NCBI RefSeq assembly: GCF_006970445.1
Contig: NZ_CP033877.1
Span: 3,728,750-3,792,749, forward strand
From: Stenotrophomonas maltophilia
Lineage (GTDB): Bacteria > Pseudomonadota > Gammaproteobacteria > Xanthomonadales > Xanthomonadaceae
DNA: 64,000 bases
Reading direction: 5' to 3'
A program made the translations under genes and the position numbers. This document shows positions 53,389 through 64,000 of this stretch, piece after piece. Under the pieces are notes generated by a model, which saw nothing but the letters and a program-made list of their open reading frames with translations, was not told the DNA's origin and made no database searches. Numbering within the stretch: position 1 is the stretch's first letter; every line of letters begins with the position of its first letter.

Positions 53389-54834
53389 TCAGCAGTCCAT
53401 CCTGCCGTGTGCGCTGCCTTCGTCGTCCAGCACGTGCGCATGCAGGATCACCTGGTTGCGGCCGGCACGCTTGGCGGCATACAGGCCGGCATCGGCATCC
53501 GCCAGCAACTGATCGGCGCTGGCCAGCGCCGGCGGGTGCAGGTAGCCGACGCCGATGCTGATACTGACTGATCCTTCCGGCAACGGCAGCGCTTCCACCG
53601 CCTCGCGCAGGCGCTCGGCCAGCGCCAGAACGCCCGACAGCGCACTTCCGGGCACGATCACCGCAAATTCCTCGCCGCCATAACGCGCGACGCTGTCGCC
53701 GGCGCGACCGGCGCTCGTCTTCAGCACCGCAGCCACGGCCTGCAGGCAGCGGTCGCCGGCAGGATGGCCGTGGCGGTCGTTGAAGACCTTGAAGTGATCG
53801 ATATCCAGCAGCAGCAGGCCCAGCTCGGTGCCGCTGCGCCGTGCGCGGTTCCATTCGGCCAACAGCAACGCATCGAACTCGCGGCGGTTGGCCACCCCGG
53901 TCAGGCCATCCTGCCGCGCCAGCTGGTCCAGTGAGGCCTGCCGTTCCATCAGGTCCACCTGCAGCAGGATGCTGCGCAGGCCAAAGCCCAGCGTTGCCAC
54001 CACGAAACCGGTGACCGCCAGAGGCCGCGCGTGGTCGACCACCAGGGTGCCGACCACCAGCAGCAGCAACGGCAGGATCATCGGACCCGCCGCCTGTACC
54101 GTGCGCGCCATCCGCGGATGCGGCACGAACACCGGCGCGGGCGCCTGGCTCAGCGCCAGCAACGCCAGCAGCAGGAACGGCAGATCGATCAGCAGATCGT
54201 TGTAGGCGCCGAACGCATCCCCCGACGTGTAGTGGTTGATGTAGTACGCCACGATCAGGTAGGCCACGGCGTAGATCGCCAACGCGCGGAAGAAGGTGCG
54301 TCGCTCCGGCACGTCACCGACCAGCCAGCGCACCACCGCGAACCCGGCAATGCACAGATTCTGGATATCGAACATGCGTTGCATGTTGGACAGCGCGTGG
54401 TCGTCGATGTCCACGCGGTCGGCGAACGACTGCGCATGCACGAAGAACAGCACGCCCAGCAACGCCGCCATCGCCGCATCGATCAGGCTGATGCTGAGCC
54501 GCTCGCGTCGCGCCCGGGCGAGGATGAACACCAGCGGCACGCCATACAGCACGTAGAGGAACAGGCTCGCCTGTGGGGTGACATCGGCGCGGCCGGCCCC
54601 CACTGCGTCGATCATGTTGACCGCCATGCCACCGGCCCATAGCAACAGCGCCATGGCGGTGGCGCGCCAGCCGAGCGCAGCACGGTCGCGACGCGCCCGC
54701 CACAGGCAGGCGGCCGCCGCCAGCAACGGTGCACCGGTCAGGAACACGAAGGATCCCGCCCCGGCGGGGCCCGGCCACAGGGTCAGCGCCAGGCCATGAC
54801 ACAGCACATACAGCAGCGCCAGCACTACCGGCAT
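53389..54834 (-). CDS. Membrane diguanylate cyclase (GGDEF)
   Basis: A 481-residue protein with an N-terminal domain of about eight membrane helices (residues 1-300) and a C-terminal GGDEF domain. DGLTGVANRREFD opens the domain; the active site is GGEEF; the inhibitory I-site RAGD lies exactly five residues before it, so product feedback by c-di-GMP is expected. The frame is open to a GTG at 54894, but that codon abuts an inverted repeat and has no ribosome site. ATG 54834 has GGGGGA upstream and is preferred. Confidence 0.9.
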   Translation of the reverse strand: MPVVLALLYVLCHGLALTLWPGPAGAGSFVFLTGAPLLAAAACLWRARRDRAALGWRATAMALLLWAGGMAVNMIDAVGAGRADVTPQASLFLYVLYGVPLVFILARARRERLSISLIDAAMAALLGVLFFVHAQSFADRVDIDDHALSNMQRMFDIQNLCIAGFAVVRWLVGDVPERRTFFRALAIYAVAYLIVAYYINHYTSGDAFGAYNDLLIDLPFLLLALLALSQAPAPVFVPHPRMARTVQAAGPMILPLLLLVVGTLVVDHARPLAVTGFVVATLGFGLRSILLQVDLMERQASLDQLARQDGLTGVANRREFDALLLAEWNRARRSGTELGLLLLDIDHFKVFNDRHGHPAGDRCLQAVAAVLKTSAGRAGDSVARYGGEEFAVIVPGSALSGVLALAERLREAVEALPLPEGSVSISIGVGYLHPPALASADQLLADADAGLYAAKRAGRNQVILHAHVLDDEGSAHGRMDC

Positions 54835-54896
54835 GCATCCCCCGATCCACAAGGCCGTACGCGCGCACCATAGCCCCGCCCGCGCCACGGCCACGT

Positions 54897-54975
54897 AAAA
54901 AAAAAAGGGGACGGAGGGGATTAAGTCGTTTGCGGCACAACGGCAAATGCGACTTAATCCCCTCCGTCACCTTTT
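54897..54975. repeat. Second copy of the GGGGACGGAGGGG inverted repeat
   Basis: Left arm AAAAGGGGACGGAGGGGATT... and right arm ending CCCCTCCGTCACCTTTTC share the sequence of the palindrome at 40396, with a longer, imperfect apex. It lies 7 bp past the fghA stop and is probably its terminator. Confidence 0.85.
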
Positions 54976-54982
54976 CAGGCGG

Positions 54983-55813
54983 TCAGCTGCGCAGGGCGCG
55001 GGCGTGGTGCGCGACGTGCTCGCCGATGAAACTGGCGATGAAATAGTAGCTGTGGTCGTAGCCCGGCTGCAGGCGCAGGGTCAGCGGATGGCCGGCGGCA
55101 TCGCAGGCCTCCTGCAGGCGCTGCGGCTGCAGCTGGGTCTGCAGGAACTCGTCCGCCTCGCCCTGGTCGACCAGCAACGGCAGGCGCTCGCTGGCCGCCG
55201 CCAGCAGCGCGCAGGCGTCCCACTGCGCCCAGTCGGCTGGATTGTCGCCCAGGTAGGCGGCGAACGCCTTCTGCCCCCATGGCACGTGGCTGGGCGCGAC
55301 GATCGGCGAGAACGCCGACACGCTGCGGTAGCGCCCCGGATTGCGCAGCGCGATCACCAACGCACCGTGCCCACCCATCGAGTGGCCGCTGATGCCACGC
55401 GCCTCGGTGACCGGGAAGTTCGCCTCGATCAGCGCGGGCAGTTCCTGCGCCACATAGTCGTGCATGCGATAGTGCTTCGCCCACGGTGCACGGGTGGCGT
55501 TTAGATAGAACCCCGCCCCCTTGCCCAAGTCGTAGCCCTCGGCATCGGCCACGTCATCACCGCGCGGGCTCGTGTCAGGCGCGACGATGATCACACCGTG
55601 CTCGGCTGCATAGCGCTGCGCGCCGGCCTTGGTGATGACGTTCTGCTCGGTGCAGGTCAGCCCGCTCAGCCAGTACAGCACCGGCAGTTCCTGCGTTTCC
55701 GCCTGTGGCGGCAGGTACACGGCGAACTGCATGTCGCAGCCCAGCGTGGTCGAACGATGGCGATAGACATCCTGCCAGCCGCCGAAACAGGCGCGGTGTT
55801 CAATGCGTTCCAT
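54983..55813 (-). CDS. fghA: S-formylglutathione hydrolase
   Basis: A 276-residue esterase-D-type hydrolase, last step of glutathione-dependent formaldehyde oxidation. The nucleophile is Ser145 in GHSMGGHGA; Cys54 in [10 protein letters not shown] and the C-terminal [10 protein letters not shown] histidine are as in the family. ATG 55813 (MERIEHR) is preferred to the GTG/ATG further upstream. It follows the dehydrogenase gene by 50 bp. Confidence 0.94.
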   Translation of the reverse strand: MERIEHRACFGGWQDVYRHRSTTLGCDMQFAVYLPPQAETQELPVLYWLSGLTCTEQNVITKAGAQRYAAEHGVIIVAPDTSPRGDDVADAEGYDLGKGAGFYLNATRAPWAKHYRMHDYVAQELPALIEANFPVTEARGISGHSMGGHGALVIALRNPGRYRSVSAFSPIVAPSHVPWGQKAFAAYLGDNPADWAQWDACALLAAASERLPLLVDQGEADEFLQTQLQPQRLQEACDAAGHPLTLRLQPGYDHSYYFIASFIGEHVAHHARALRS

Positions 55814-55863
55814 GGGTTCCTCCCGGGGGGCGGCAGGCACGGCAGCCTGCCGCCCGGCGTGGA

Positions 55864-57307
<1,444 letters not shown>

Positions 57308-57326
57308 GGCGAGGCCACCTCGGAAC

Positions 57327-57345
57327 TATACTGGGGGATAGTATA
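57327..57345. promoter_or_regulatory. Probable FrmR operator
   Basis: TATACTGGGGGATAGTATA: a G-tract flanked by inverted TACT/AGTA, the layout of RcnR and FrmR-type operators. It lies 20 bp before the frmR start, where binding would block the promoter. Confidence 0.8.
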
Positions 57346-57378
57346 CAAGCCACAGCCTCGGACTCAATCCCGGCCGGC

Positions 57379-58296
57379 TCAATCGAACAATCCCTCGCCC
57401 GCCAGCCGCGCCAGCTCATCCACCACATAGCGAACCTTCGGCCGCAGGTGCCGGGTTGGCGGCCACAGCGCATGGATGTCGATGTGCCGCTGCATGTGTT
57501 CGTCCAGCACCGATTGCAGCGCACCGGACTCCAGGTGGCGGCGCACCAGTGAAATGGGCATCTGGCAGATGCCCAGCCCGGCGATGGCCGCTTCGATCAC
57601 CGCGTCGCCGTCGTTGAGCTGGTAGGCGGCGTTCGGGATGAACGTTCCCTCCGCATCGTCACTGCCAATCCGCCACCACACCGGCTGCCCGTGGCGGAAG
57701 CCGACGATGCTGCGGTGTTGTGCCAGTTCCTCCACGGTGGCTGGCACGCCATGCGCCTGCAGGTACTCCGGCGATGCGCAGGTGACCAGGCGTTGGCGAC
57801 CCAGCCGACGCGCGACCAGGTGCTCTGCGTGGTGCAGCCCGCCGAAACGGATCAGCAGGTCGATGCCCTCTTCGACCGGATCGACGAAGTGATCGGTGAA
57901 GGTCATCGTCAGCTGCAGGTCCGGGTACTGCCGGCACAGGCGCAACAGCACCGGCAGCACCACCAGCCGCCCGAACGAGGACGGCATGTCGATGCGCAGC
58001 CGTCCGCTGGGCAGGCCGGCCGAACCCAGGCAGGCCTCGGCCGCGGAGATCTCTTCGATCGCCGCCGCACACGATGCGTAGTACGCCTCGCCATCGGTGG
58101 TCAGCGCGATGCGCCGCGTGGTGCGGTGGAACAGGCGCACCCCCAGCCGTGTTTCCAGGCGGGCGATGGCCTTGCCCACCGCCGAGCGCGAGATGCCCAG
58201 CGCGTCGGCGGCTTCGGTGAAGCTGCCCGAGCGGGCCGTGGTAACGAAGGTCACCAGGCCATTCAACGATTCCAGCGGCAGCATCCTCGACTCCAC
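57379..58296 (-). CDS. LysR-type regulator (divergent from an alkene reductase)
   Basis: A 305-residue LysR protein with N-terminal HTH (FVTTARSGSFTEAADALGISRSAVGKAIARLETRLG) and an effector domain (ELPS-type GRLRIDMPSSFGRLVVLPVLL). It diverges from the Old Yellow Enzyme gene across 109 bp, a layout typical of self- and neighbour-regulation. ATG 58296 or 58284 may be the start. Confidence 0.92.
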   Translation of the reverse strand: MESRMLPLESLNGLVTFVTTARSGSFTEAADALGISRSAVGKAIARLETRLGVRLFHRTTRRIALTTDGEAYYASCAAAIEEISAAEACLGSAGLPSGRLRIDMPSSFGRLVVLPVLLRLCRQYPDLQLTMTFTDHFVDPVEEGIDLLIRFGGLHHAEHLVARRLGRQRLVTCASPEYLQAHGVPATVEELAQHRSIVGFRHGQPVWWRIGSDDAEGTFIPNAAYQLNDGDAVIEAAIAGLGICQMPISLVRRHLESGALQSVLDEHMQRHIDIHALWPPTRHLRPKVRYVVDELARLAGEGLFD

Positions 58297-58405
58297 ATTG
58301 GGGACAAATAGTCCCGCACCGAGGGAGATCGAAGCGCTTTATGCGCCTGCATGTCAACTCCATCCTGTGTGCATCGCGCCGCTGGCGCCCCTCCACCGCA
58401 CCGAG

Positions 58406-59518
<1,113 letters not shown>

Positions 59519-59526
59519 TCCCGCAC

Positions 59527-59562
59527 GGGGTCGGATCCCCGCCACAGGTGGGGCTCCGACCC
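59527..59562. repeat. GGGTCGGATCCCC-type hairpin repeat
   Basis: Left GGGGTCGGATCCCC and right GGGGCTCCGACCC around a 9-nt loop, in the 49-bp gap between two convergent genes. It resembles the unit at 34681-34726 and probably ends both transcripts. Confidence 0.65.
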
Positions 59563-59567
59563 TTGGT

Positions 59568-60245
59568 TCAGGCGTCCTCGCGCACGTAGCCGAACGACTC
59601 GTCCAACCGCTCGAAGCCGATCACTTCAGCGACGATGGCCTGTGCATCGTCTTCGCTGAAGTTTCCTTCTTCAATATCGGCAACGCGGGCGAACAGCCGC
59701 TGCAACGTCGCGTACTGGTCGTCGCGCAGGAAGGAATGATGGGTCTGCAGCCAGCGCTGCAGATTCCCGGCCAGCTCGCCATGCGACAGCAGCGTGTATG
59801 GCCGCTGGTAGTCGGCAACCGCTTCGACCATCTTGCGGAACAGGAAATCCTGGTAGCTGGCGGCCAGCAGATCGGCACGGTCGTCGTCATGCCACACCAT
59901 CACCACCGGCGGTTCGCTGAAACCGGGCGCGTTGCTCCAGAAGCAGTAGTTGTCACCCGCGCCGGTCCGCGCAAAGGGCAGCAACTGCAGGTCAGTGCGC
60001 ACGGGATTGTAATGATCCTCCGCGGTCAGCTCCTGCCACGCCTCGAGCAGCGCATCATGCTCCAGCGGCTCATAGTCCTGGGCGTACAGCAGCACCGGTG
60101 GATCCGCCTGCAACACCGGGAATACCACCTCGGACCATTCCGGATGAGGAGTACCCCAGCTCAACCGACCCGCTGCATGCAACTGCTTGAACAGGGGCGG
60201 GAAGGTCTGGCCGGTGGCCTGTTCGATGCTGGATAGCGCGCTCAT
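59568..60245 (-). CDS. SMI1/KNR4 (SUKH)-like protein
   Basis: A 225-residue soluble acidic protein. The N-terminus SSIEQATGQTFPPLFKQLHAAGRLSW and the middle AQDYEPLEHDALLEAWQELTAED match the SMI1/KNR4 superfamily by pattern. Many such proteins are immunity factors for polymorphic toxins, but there is no toxin, VgrG or Rhs gene in the window. Role therefore unknown. Confidence 0.7.
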   Translation of the reverse strand: MSALSSIEQATGQTFPPLFKQLHAAGRLSWGTPHPEWSEVVFPVLQADPPVLLYAQDYEPLEHDALLEAWQELTAEDHYNPVRTDLQLLPFARTGAGDNYCFWSNAPGFSEPPVVMVWHDDDRADLLAASYQDFLFRKMVEAVADYQRPYTLLSHGELAGNLQRWLQTHHSFLRDDQYATLQRLFARVADIEEGNFSEDDAQAIVAEVIGFERLDESFGYVREDA

Positions 60246-60359
60246 GGATGTCCTTGTCGATAGAGACCAACCAGCTTGCCCGAATCCGCGCAGCAGATGA
60301 ACCGGCAGCAGCACGCGGCAGGACTAGACTGCGACCACCGGATGCCGCCCATCGCTGCC

Positions 60360-60776
60360 ATGAACGCCACTGCCCACAGCTTCATCGTCAACCTCGACGT
60401 GCCCGACCTGGCCGCCGCCGAGGCCTTCTACACGGAAGCCTTCGGCCTGCGCATCGGGCGCCGCCTCGGGCCGGATGCGGTGGAGCTTCTCGGTGGACCC
60501 GCGCCGCTGTATCTGTTGAAGAACGAACCCGGCAGCGCCGCCACCGAGGACGGCGACGTGCGCGACTACGAGCGCCACTGGACGCCACTGCACCTGGACT
60601 GGGTGGTGGATGACATCAACGCCGCGCTGGTACGTGCAGTTGCAGCCGGGGCGACACTTGAGCAATCCGTGCGCGAGCGTCGCTGGGGTCGCATCGCCGT
60701 GCTGGCCGATCCGTTCGGCCACGGCTTCTGCCTGATCCAGTTCAGTGCTGAAGGCTACGACGCGCTGGTCGAATGA
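60360..60776 (+). CDS. VOC/glyoxalase superfamily protein
   Basis: A 138-residue vicinal-oxygen-chelate protein with two beta-alpha-beta-beta-beta modules: FIVNLDVPDLAAAEAFYTEAFGLRIGRR and LDWVVDDINAALVRAVAAGATLEQ, ending in ADPFGHGFCLIQF. A longer frame starts at 60276, but the ATG at 60360 gives the family start. Substrate unknown; it is divergent from the SUKH gene. Confidence 0.87.
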   Translation: MNATAHSFIVNLDVPDLAAAEAFYTEAFGLRIGRRLGPDAVELLGGPAPLYLLKNEPGSAATEDGDVRDYERHWTPLHLDWVVDDINAALVRAVAAGATLEQSVRERRWGRIAVLADPFGHGFCLIQFSAEGYDALVE

Positions 60777-60788
60777 CCGGCGCGACGT

Positions 60789-61484
60789 TCACCACGGCAA
60801 CGGCACTGCTTCGCCGTTGGCACGCTCGCCGTAGTACAGCGACGGCAGCAGTCGCGAGAGGAAACTGAACTCCGTGTAGCAATGCTTGAGCAGGCCCAGG
60901 CCGACCGCGTCTCCGGCCTCGCGCTGCGGATCGGAACTATCCAGGCCGAGCACGAAGCGGCTGCGCAGCACACAGCCAAACGGCGTATCGCGCGCCACGT
61001 GCAGCATCTGACCGTCGCAGGGGTCGCCCTGTGCATCCAGGCGCACGCAATCACCGAAGCCGATGCGCGCGGCGATCACCGCCGATACATCGCCTGCATC
61101 CTGTGCCGCCTGCAGGCGCTCGGTCACCAGCAGCGTGCGCGGGTCATGGAACTTCAGGCGCGCCGCCACCGGCGGAATGTCGGCCAGTGATTCCACGGCA
61201 TGGATGCTGGCGCCGTGATAGCTGCGTCCACGCTGCCAGGCCGCGTCCCAGCCGCGATGCTCGACATGATCGACCGGATGCCACCAGCGGATGTGCTGGG
61301 TGGTCTCGAAGAAGGTGAACCACCAGTCCAGCATGCGACCCTTGCAGCCGTGCAGATCGGTGCGCACCGCCACCAGCAGGCTGCCATCTTCGCGGCGCTG
61401 GATGCCGGTCTCCAGGTGCATCGGCGCCGGGTCCAGCAGATCGTGGTGGTCCAGCCAGGCGCGAGCGTTCACAGCGGTATCCAT
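60789..61484 (-). CDS. PhlG-like (DAPG/phloretin hydrolase family) protein
   Basis: A 231-residue soluble protein. The stretch MLDWWFTFFETTQHIRWWHPVDH and YHGASIHAVESL resemble the zinc-binding core of PhlG, the C-C hydrolase of 2,4-diacetylphloroglucinol. The match is by motif memory only. It is divergent from a tetR gene with a clear operator dyad, so it is probably induced by an aromatic compound that the regulator senses. Confidence 0.6.
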   Translation of the reverse strand: MDTAVNARAWLDHHDLLDPAPMHLETGIQRREDGSLLVAVRTDLHGCKGRMLDWWFTFFETTQHIRWWHPVDHVEHRGWDAAWQRGRSYHGASIHAVESLADIPPVAARLKFHDPRTLLVTERLQAAQDAGDVSAVIAARIGFGDCVRLDAQGDPCDGQMLHVARDTPFGCVLRSRFVLGLDSSDPQREAGDAVGLGLLKHCYTEFSFLSRLLPSLYYGERANGEAVPLPW

Positions 61485-61518
61485 GGGGGTCTCCTACGGG
61501 TTGGGAGACTCGACAATA

Positions 61519-61538
61519 CGGAAACGCTTACCGTTTCG
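61519..61538. promoter_or_regulatory. Probable TetR operator
   Basis: The dyad CGGAAACGCTTACCGTTTCG (GAAACG / CGTTTC around a 5-nt centre) lies midway in the 84-bp gap between the divergent PhlG-like and tetR genes, as expected for a regulator controlling both. Confidence 0.7.
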
Positions 61539-61568
61539 CAATTGGCCGGATGCGGTAAGATGGGCGTA

Positions 61569-62222
61569 ATGAACAGCACGACCCTGCCCGAGCCCACAAC
61601 GCCGACCCGCCGCCGCGGCCGCCCTGCGCGCCCGGAGGCGGAAGTCCGCCACGCGGTACTGCAGGCCACGCTGGAGCTGCTGCTGGCACAGGGTTACGAG
61701 GCCACCACCATCGAAGCGGTGGCGGCGCACGCCGGGGTGGCGAAGAAGACGGTGTATCGCCACGCCAGCAATCGCGAGGAACTGGTTGGGCTTGCGGTGC
61801 GCGAGTGGACCGACGGCTTCGCGCCGCAACTGCAGCGCGATGCGCGGGATGCCGACGAGGTGATGCCGTTGCTGCAGGCCATCCTGCACGCGGTATGCGC
61901 ACAGGCGCTGTCGGCGCAGGCGGTGCAGGTGTTCCGCCTGCTGGCCACCGAATTTCCCGGCAAGGACGCGCTGCTGCAGGCCTATCTGGACAACGGCATC
62001 GAACGCGGCCGTGCGCTGCTGGCCGACTGGCTGGCGCGCCAGCAGCAGCGTGGGCTGCTGCGCGAGGGAGATCCGGTGCGCATGGCGCGGCTACTGCTGG
62101 CGATGGCCGTGGCCGAACCGCTGCGCGAACGCGTGATCGGCGTGGTGGCCGAGGATGCACCGGTGGAGGTGCACCTGCGTGATTGCCTGGTGTTGTTGGG
62201 GCCGGTGTTGCAGGCGCCGTAA
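61569..62222 (+). CDS. TetR-family regulator
   Basis: A 217-residue TetR protein. A basic N-terminal arm (PTRRRGRPARPEAE) precedes the HTH (EATTIEAVAAHAGVAKKTVYRHASNREELV), and a C-terminal TetR_C-like domain follows. ATG 61569 is 84 bp from the divergent PhlG-like gene, which it most probably represses. Confidence 0.9.
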   Translation: MNSTTLPEPTTPTRRRGRPARPEAEVRHAVLQATLELLLAQGYEATTIEAVAAHAGVAKKTVYRHASNREELVGLAVREWTDGFAPQLQRDARDADEVMPLLQAILHAVCAQALSAQAVQVFRLLATEFPGKDALLQAYLDNGIERGRALLADWLARQQQRGLLREGDPVRMARLLLAMAVAEPLRERVIGVVAEDAPVEVHLRDCLVLLGPVLQAP

Positions 62223-62230
62223 GGTTGCTC

Positions 62231-62335
62231 CATCCACGCGTGGCGTGGATCTACTGTGTGCGACGGCGTCCATGCATCGCGGGGGTCAACATCTCCATGC
62301 GGCGATGGTCAGTAGATCCACGCCATGCGTGGATG
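62231..62335. repeat. Pair of SMAG units, tail-out arrangement
   Basis: Unit 1 (62231-62254) is CATCCACGCGTGGCGTGGAT followed by CTAC; unit 2 (62312-62335) is GTAGATCCACGCCATGCGTGG. The GTAG heads face each other, opposite to the other SMAG dimers here. It fills the gap between convergent tetR and lysR genes. Confidence 0.8.
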
Positions 62336-62349
62336 CGATCCACCACGAT

Positions 62350-63234
62350 TCACTCCCGCAGCATATCCACGAACGCGCGCAGCGCACCCGGCATCTGCCG
62401 CTGCTTCGGGTAGTACAGCGCGAAGCCGGCGAACGGTTCGCTCCAGTCTTCCAGCACCGCCACCATCTGCCCGGATTCGATGTACGGCCTTGCCGTGTCT
62501 TCCAGCACGTAGGCCAGGCCGATGCCATCGAGTACCGCGCCGACCACGGTGCCCTGCTCGCCCAGCGTGAGCCGTCCGGGCACGTCGATCTCCAGTGCCT
62601 GCCCACCGCGCTCGAACTGCCACTTGTACAGGTGCCCGCTGGCGAAGCGGAAGCGGATGCATTCGTGCGCGGCCAGGTCGCGCGGATGCTGTGGCGCCGG
62701 ATGCCGCCGCAGGTAGTCCGGCGAGCCGACGATCAGACCGCGCAGTGGTGGCCCCATCGGCACCGCCACCATGTCCTCGGGCACGAACTCATGCAGGCGC
62801 ACGCCGGCGTCGTAACCCTCGGCGACGATGTCGACCAGACCATCGTTCTCGGTCAGTTCCACCCGCACGTCGGGATGGGCGTGCAGGAAGCGCGCCAGCC
62901 GCGGCCCCAGCTGGGTCGACACCGCCGCACGGGTGGCGTTGATGCGCAGCAGGCCCGCCGGGACGGCGCGGAACTGGTTCATCTCCTCCAGTGCTTCGTG
63001 CACCTGCCCCAGCGCCGGCTGCAACCGCTCCAGCAGCCGCTGCCCGGCCTCGGTCAGGGCCACGCTGCGGGTGGTGCGATGGAACAGGCCCACGCCCAAC
63101 CGTTCTTCCAGCGCGCGGATCGCATAGCTCACCGCCGAGGTCGACAGCGCCAGCTCCGCACCGGCACGGCGGAAGCTGCGGTGGCGGGCGACCGCAGCGA
63201 ACGCGGCCAGGTGGGAGAGGTTGTCAGTGGCCAC
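62350..63234 (-). CDS. LysR-type regulator (divergent from an alcohol dehydrogenase)
   Basis: A 294-residue LysR protein of the CrgA/AaeR-like type: HTH FAAVARHRSFRRAGAELALSTSAVSYAIRALEERLGVGLFHRTTRSVALTEAG, then an effector domain beginning GLLRINATRAA. It is divergent from the dehydrogenase at 63342 across 107 bp and probably regulates it. Confidence 0.93.
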   Translation of the reverse strand: MATDNLSHLAAFAAVARHRSFRRAGAELALSTSAVSYAIRALEERLGVGLFHRTTRSVALTEAGQRLLERLQPALGQVHEALEEMNQFRAVPAGLLRINATRAAVSTQLGPRLARFLHAHPDVRVELTENDGLVDIVAEGYDAGVRLHEFVPEDMVAVPMGPPLRGLIVGSPDYLRRHPAPQHPRDLAAHECIRFRFASGHLYKWQFERGGQALEIDVPGRLTLGEQGTVVGAVLDGIGLAYVLEDTARPYIESGQMVAVLEDWSEPFAGFALYYPKQRQMPGALRAFVDMLRE

Positions 63235-63341
63235 GATTGTGCAGTTTCACTTGATGAATCATGCCGATATCCGGGCTTCTGGCCGCTGGGTACGGGGCGT
63301 ATTGTAAAGCGCCTTTCGACAAACCCTGCCAAGGATTCCCC

Positions 63342-64000
63342 ATGTCCCTCGCCCGTGGTTACGCCGCCCATTCACATACCGACCCGCTGATCCCCTACGA
63401 ATTCGAACGCCGCGCGGTCGGCCCGGACGATGTGCGCATCGAGATCCTCTACAGCGGCATCTGCCATTCCGACCTGCACCAGGCCCGCGACGACTGGGGT
63501 GGCTCGATCTACCCGATGGTGCCCGGCCACGAGATCATCGGCCGCGTCACCGAGGTCGGCAGCAACGTCACCCGCTTCAAGGTCGGCGACCACGCCGGCG
63601 TGGGCTGCATGGTCGACTCGTGCCGCCACTGCGACGCCTGCGAGCACGACCTGGAGCAGTACTGCGCCGAAGGCGCGACCTGGACCTACAACGGCCGTGA
63701 ACGCGAAAGCGGCGCGCCGACCTACGGCGGCTATTCCGACCACGTGGTGGTCGAACAGCGCTTCGTGGTGAAGGTGTCCGAAACGCTGGACCTGAAGGCC
63801 GCCGCCCCGCTGCTGTGCGCCGGCATCACCACCTGGTCGCCGCTGCGCCACTGGAAGGTCGGCCCGGGCCAGAAGGTCGGCGTGATCGGCCTCGGTGGCC
63901 TCGGCCACATGGGCGTGAAGTTCGCCAAGGCGCTCGGCGCGCACGTGGTGATGATCACCACCACGCCGGAAAAGGGTGCCGACGCCAAGCGCCTGGGCGC
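63342..64000 (+). CDS. NADP-dependent zinc alcohol dehydrogenase, C-terminus beyond window
   Basis: The first 219 residues of a cinnamyl-alcohol/YahK-type dehydrogenase, cut by the window end. Visible parts: catalytic zinc site GICHSDLHQARDDWGGSIYP and PGHEIIGRV, structural cysteines CRHCDACEHDLEQYC, and the nucleotide fold GVIGLGGLGHMGVKFAKALG. An AAGGATT ribosome site lies 5 nt before the ATG. Such enzymes detoxify aldehydes with NADPH; the divergent LysR gene is its likely regulator. Confidence 0.93.
   Translation, partial: MSLARGYAAHSHTDPLIPYEFERRAVGPDDVRIEILYSGICHSDLHQARDDWGGSIYPMVPGHEIIGRVTEVGSNVTRFKVGDHAGVGCMVDSCRHCDACEHDLEQYCAEGATWTYNGRERESGAPTYGGYSDHVVVEQRFVVKVSETLDLKAAAPLLCAGITTWSPLRHWKVGPGQKVGVIGLGGLGHMGVKFAKALGAHVVMITTTPEKGADAKRLG

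Overview
The window is high-GC bacterial chromosome that looks like the Xanthomonadaceae, most probably the Stenotrophomonas maltophilia complex. This rests on protein character (waaA, maeB, CitMHS transporter, GH92 mannosidase, TonB receptor, frm cluster) and on many intergenic palindromes that begin with GTAG, the signature of the SMAG repeats described from S. maltophilia. I see no rRNA, tRNA, phage, insertion sequence or CRISPR array. Genes are tightly packed, often with ATGA or 20-bp overlaps, so this reads as core chromosome rather than an island.

Layout. 0-9 kb is cell envelope: a PIMT-like methyltransferase and tolC, an APC-type permease, then a lipopolysaccharide block (waaA, an LpxL-type acyltransferase, an O-antigen ligase-like protein, a GT4 glycosyltransferase and a small CHCC zinc protein). 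9-13 kb holds two coupled secreted enzymes, a GH92 mannosidase and a BSP-type metallopeptidase. 13.6-23 kb is a C4-dicarboxylate block: malic enzyme MaeB, DctA, an OprO/P-type porin, a hybrid kinase with a DctB-like sensor, and a NarL/LuxR-type regulator. 23-29.7 kb is a tricarboxylate block: a solute-binding protein, a TctE/TctD-like two-component pair, a second OprO/P porin, a CitMHS citrate transporter and an acetoacetyl-CoA reductase. 30-39 kb holds a TonB receptor, a QEGLA/HExxxH metallopeptidase, RsgA, an AlaA-like aminotransferase, a GDSL hydrolase, a methyltransferase and a polysaccharide deacetylase. 39-47 kb holds a glutaredoxin-rhodanese fusion, DUF924, a short AMP nucleosidase, a tandem amidohydrolase pair, a DsbA-fold isomerase and DegV. 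47-53 kb is a tripartite MFS efflux operon with a LysR regulator, a universal stress protein and a diguanylate cyclase. 54.9-64 kb is electrophile and alcohol metabolism: FghA, AdhC, FrmR, an Old Yellow Enzyme, a SUKH protein, a VOC protein, a PhlG-like hydrolase with TetR, a LysR regulator and a truncated alcohol dehydrogenase.

The most unusual content is in the gaps. Four long hairpins (21797-21900, 22127-22230, 32877-32982, 33125-33228) each have 26-27-bp arms with a single imperfect pair. The arms differ between copies, while a roughly 50-nt apical core is shared. They occur as two mirror-image composite modules, each centred on a smaller palindrome and each lying between convergent genes. 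SMAG dimers, a 31-bp perfect palindrome and a GGGTCGGATCCCC-type hairpin occupy nearly all other tail-to-tail junctions and none of the divergent promoter regions. In two places the SMAG end supplies the stop codon of the neighbouring gene.
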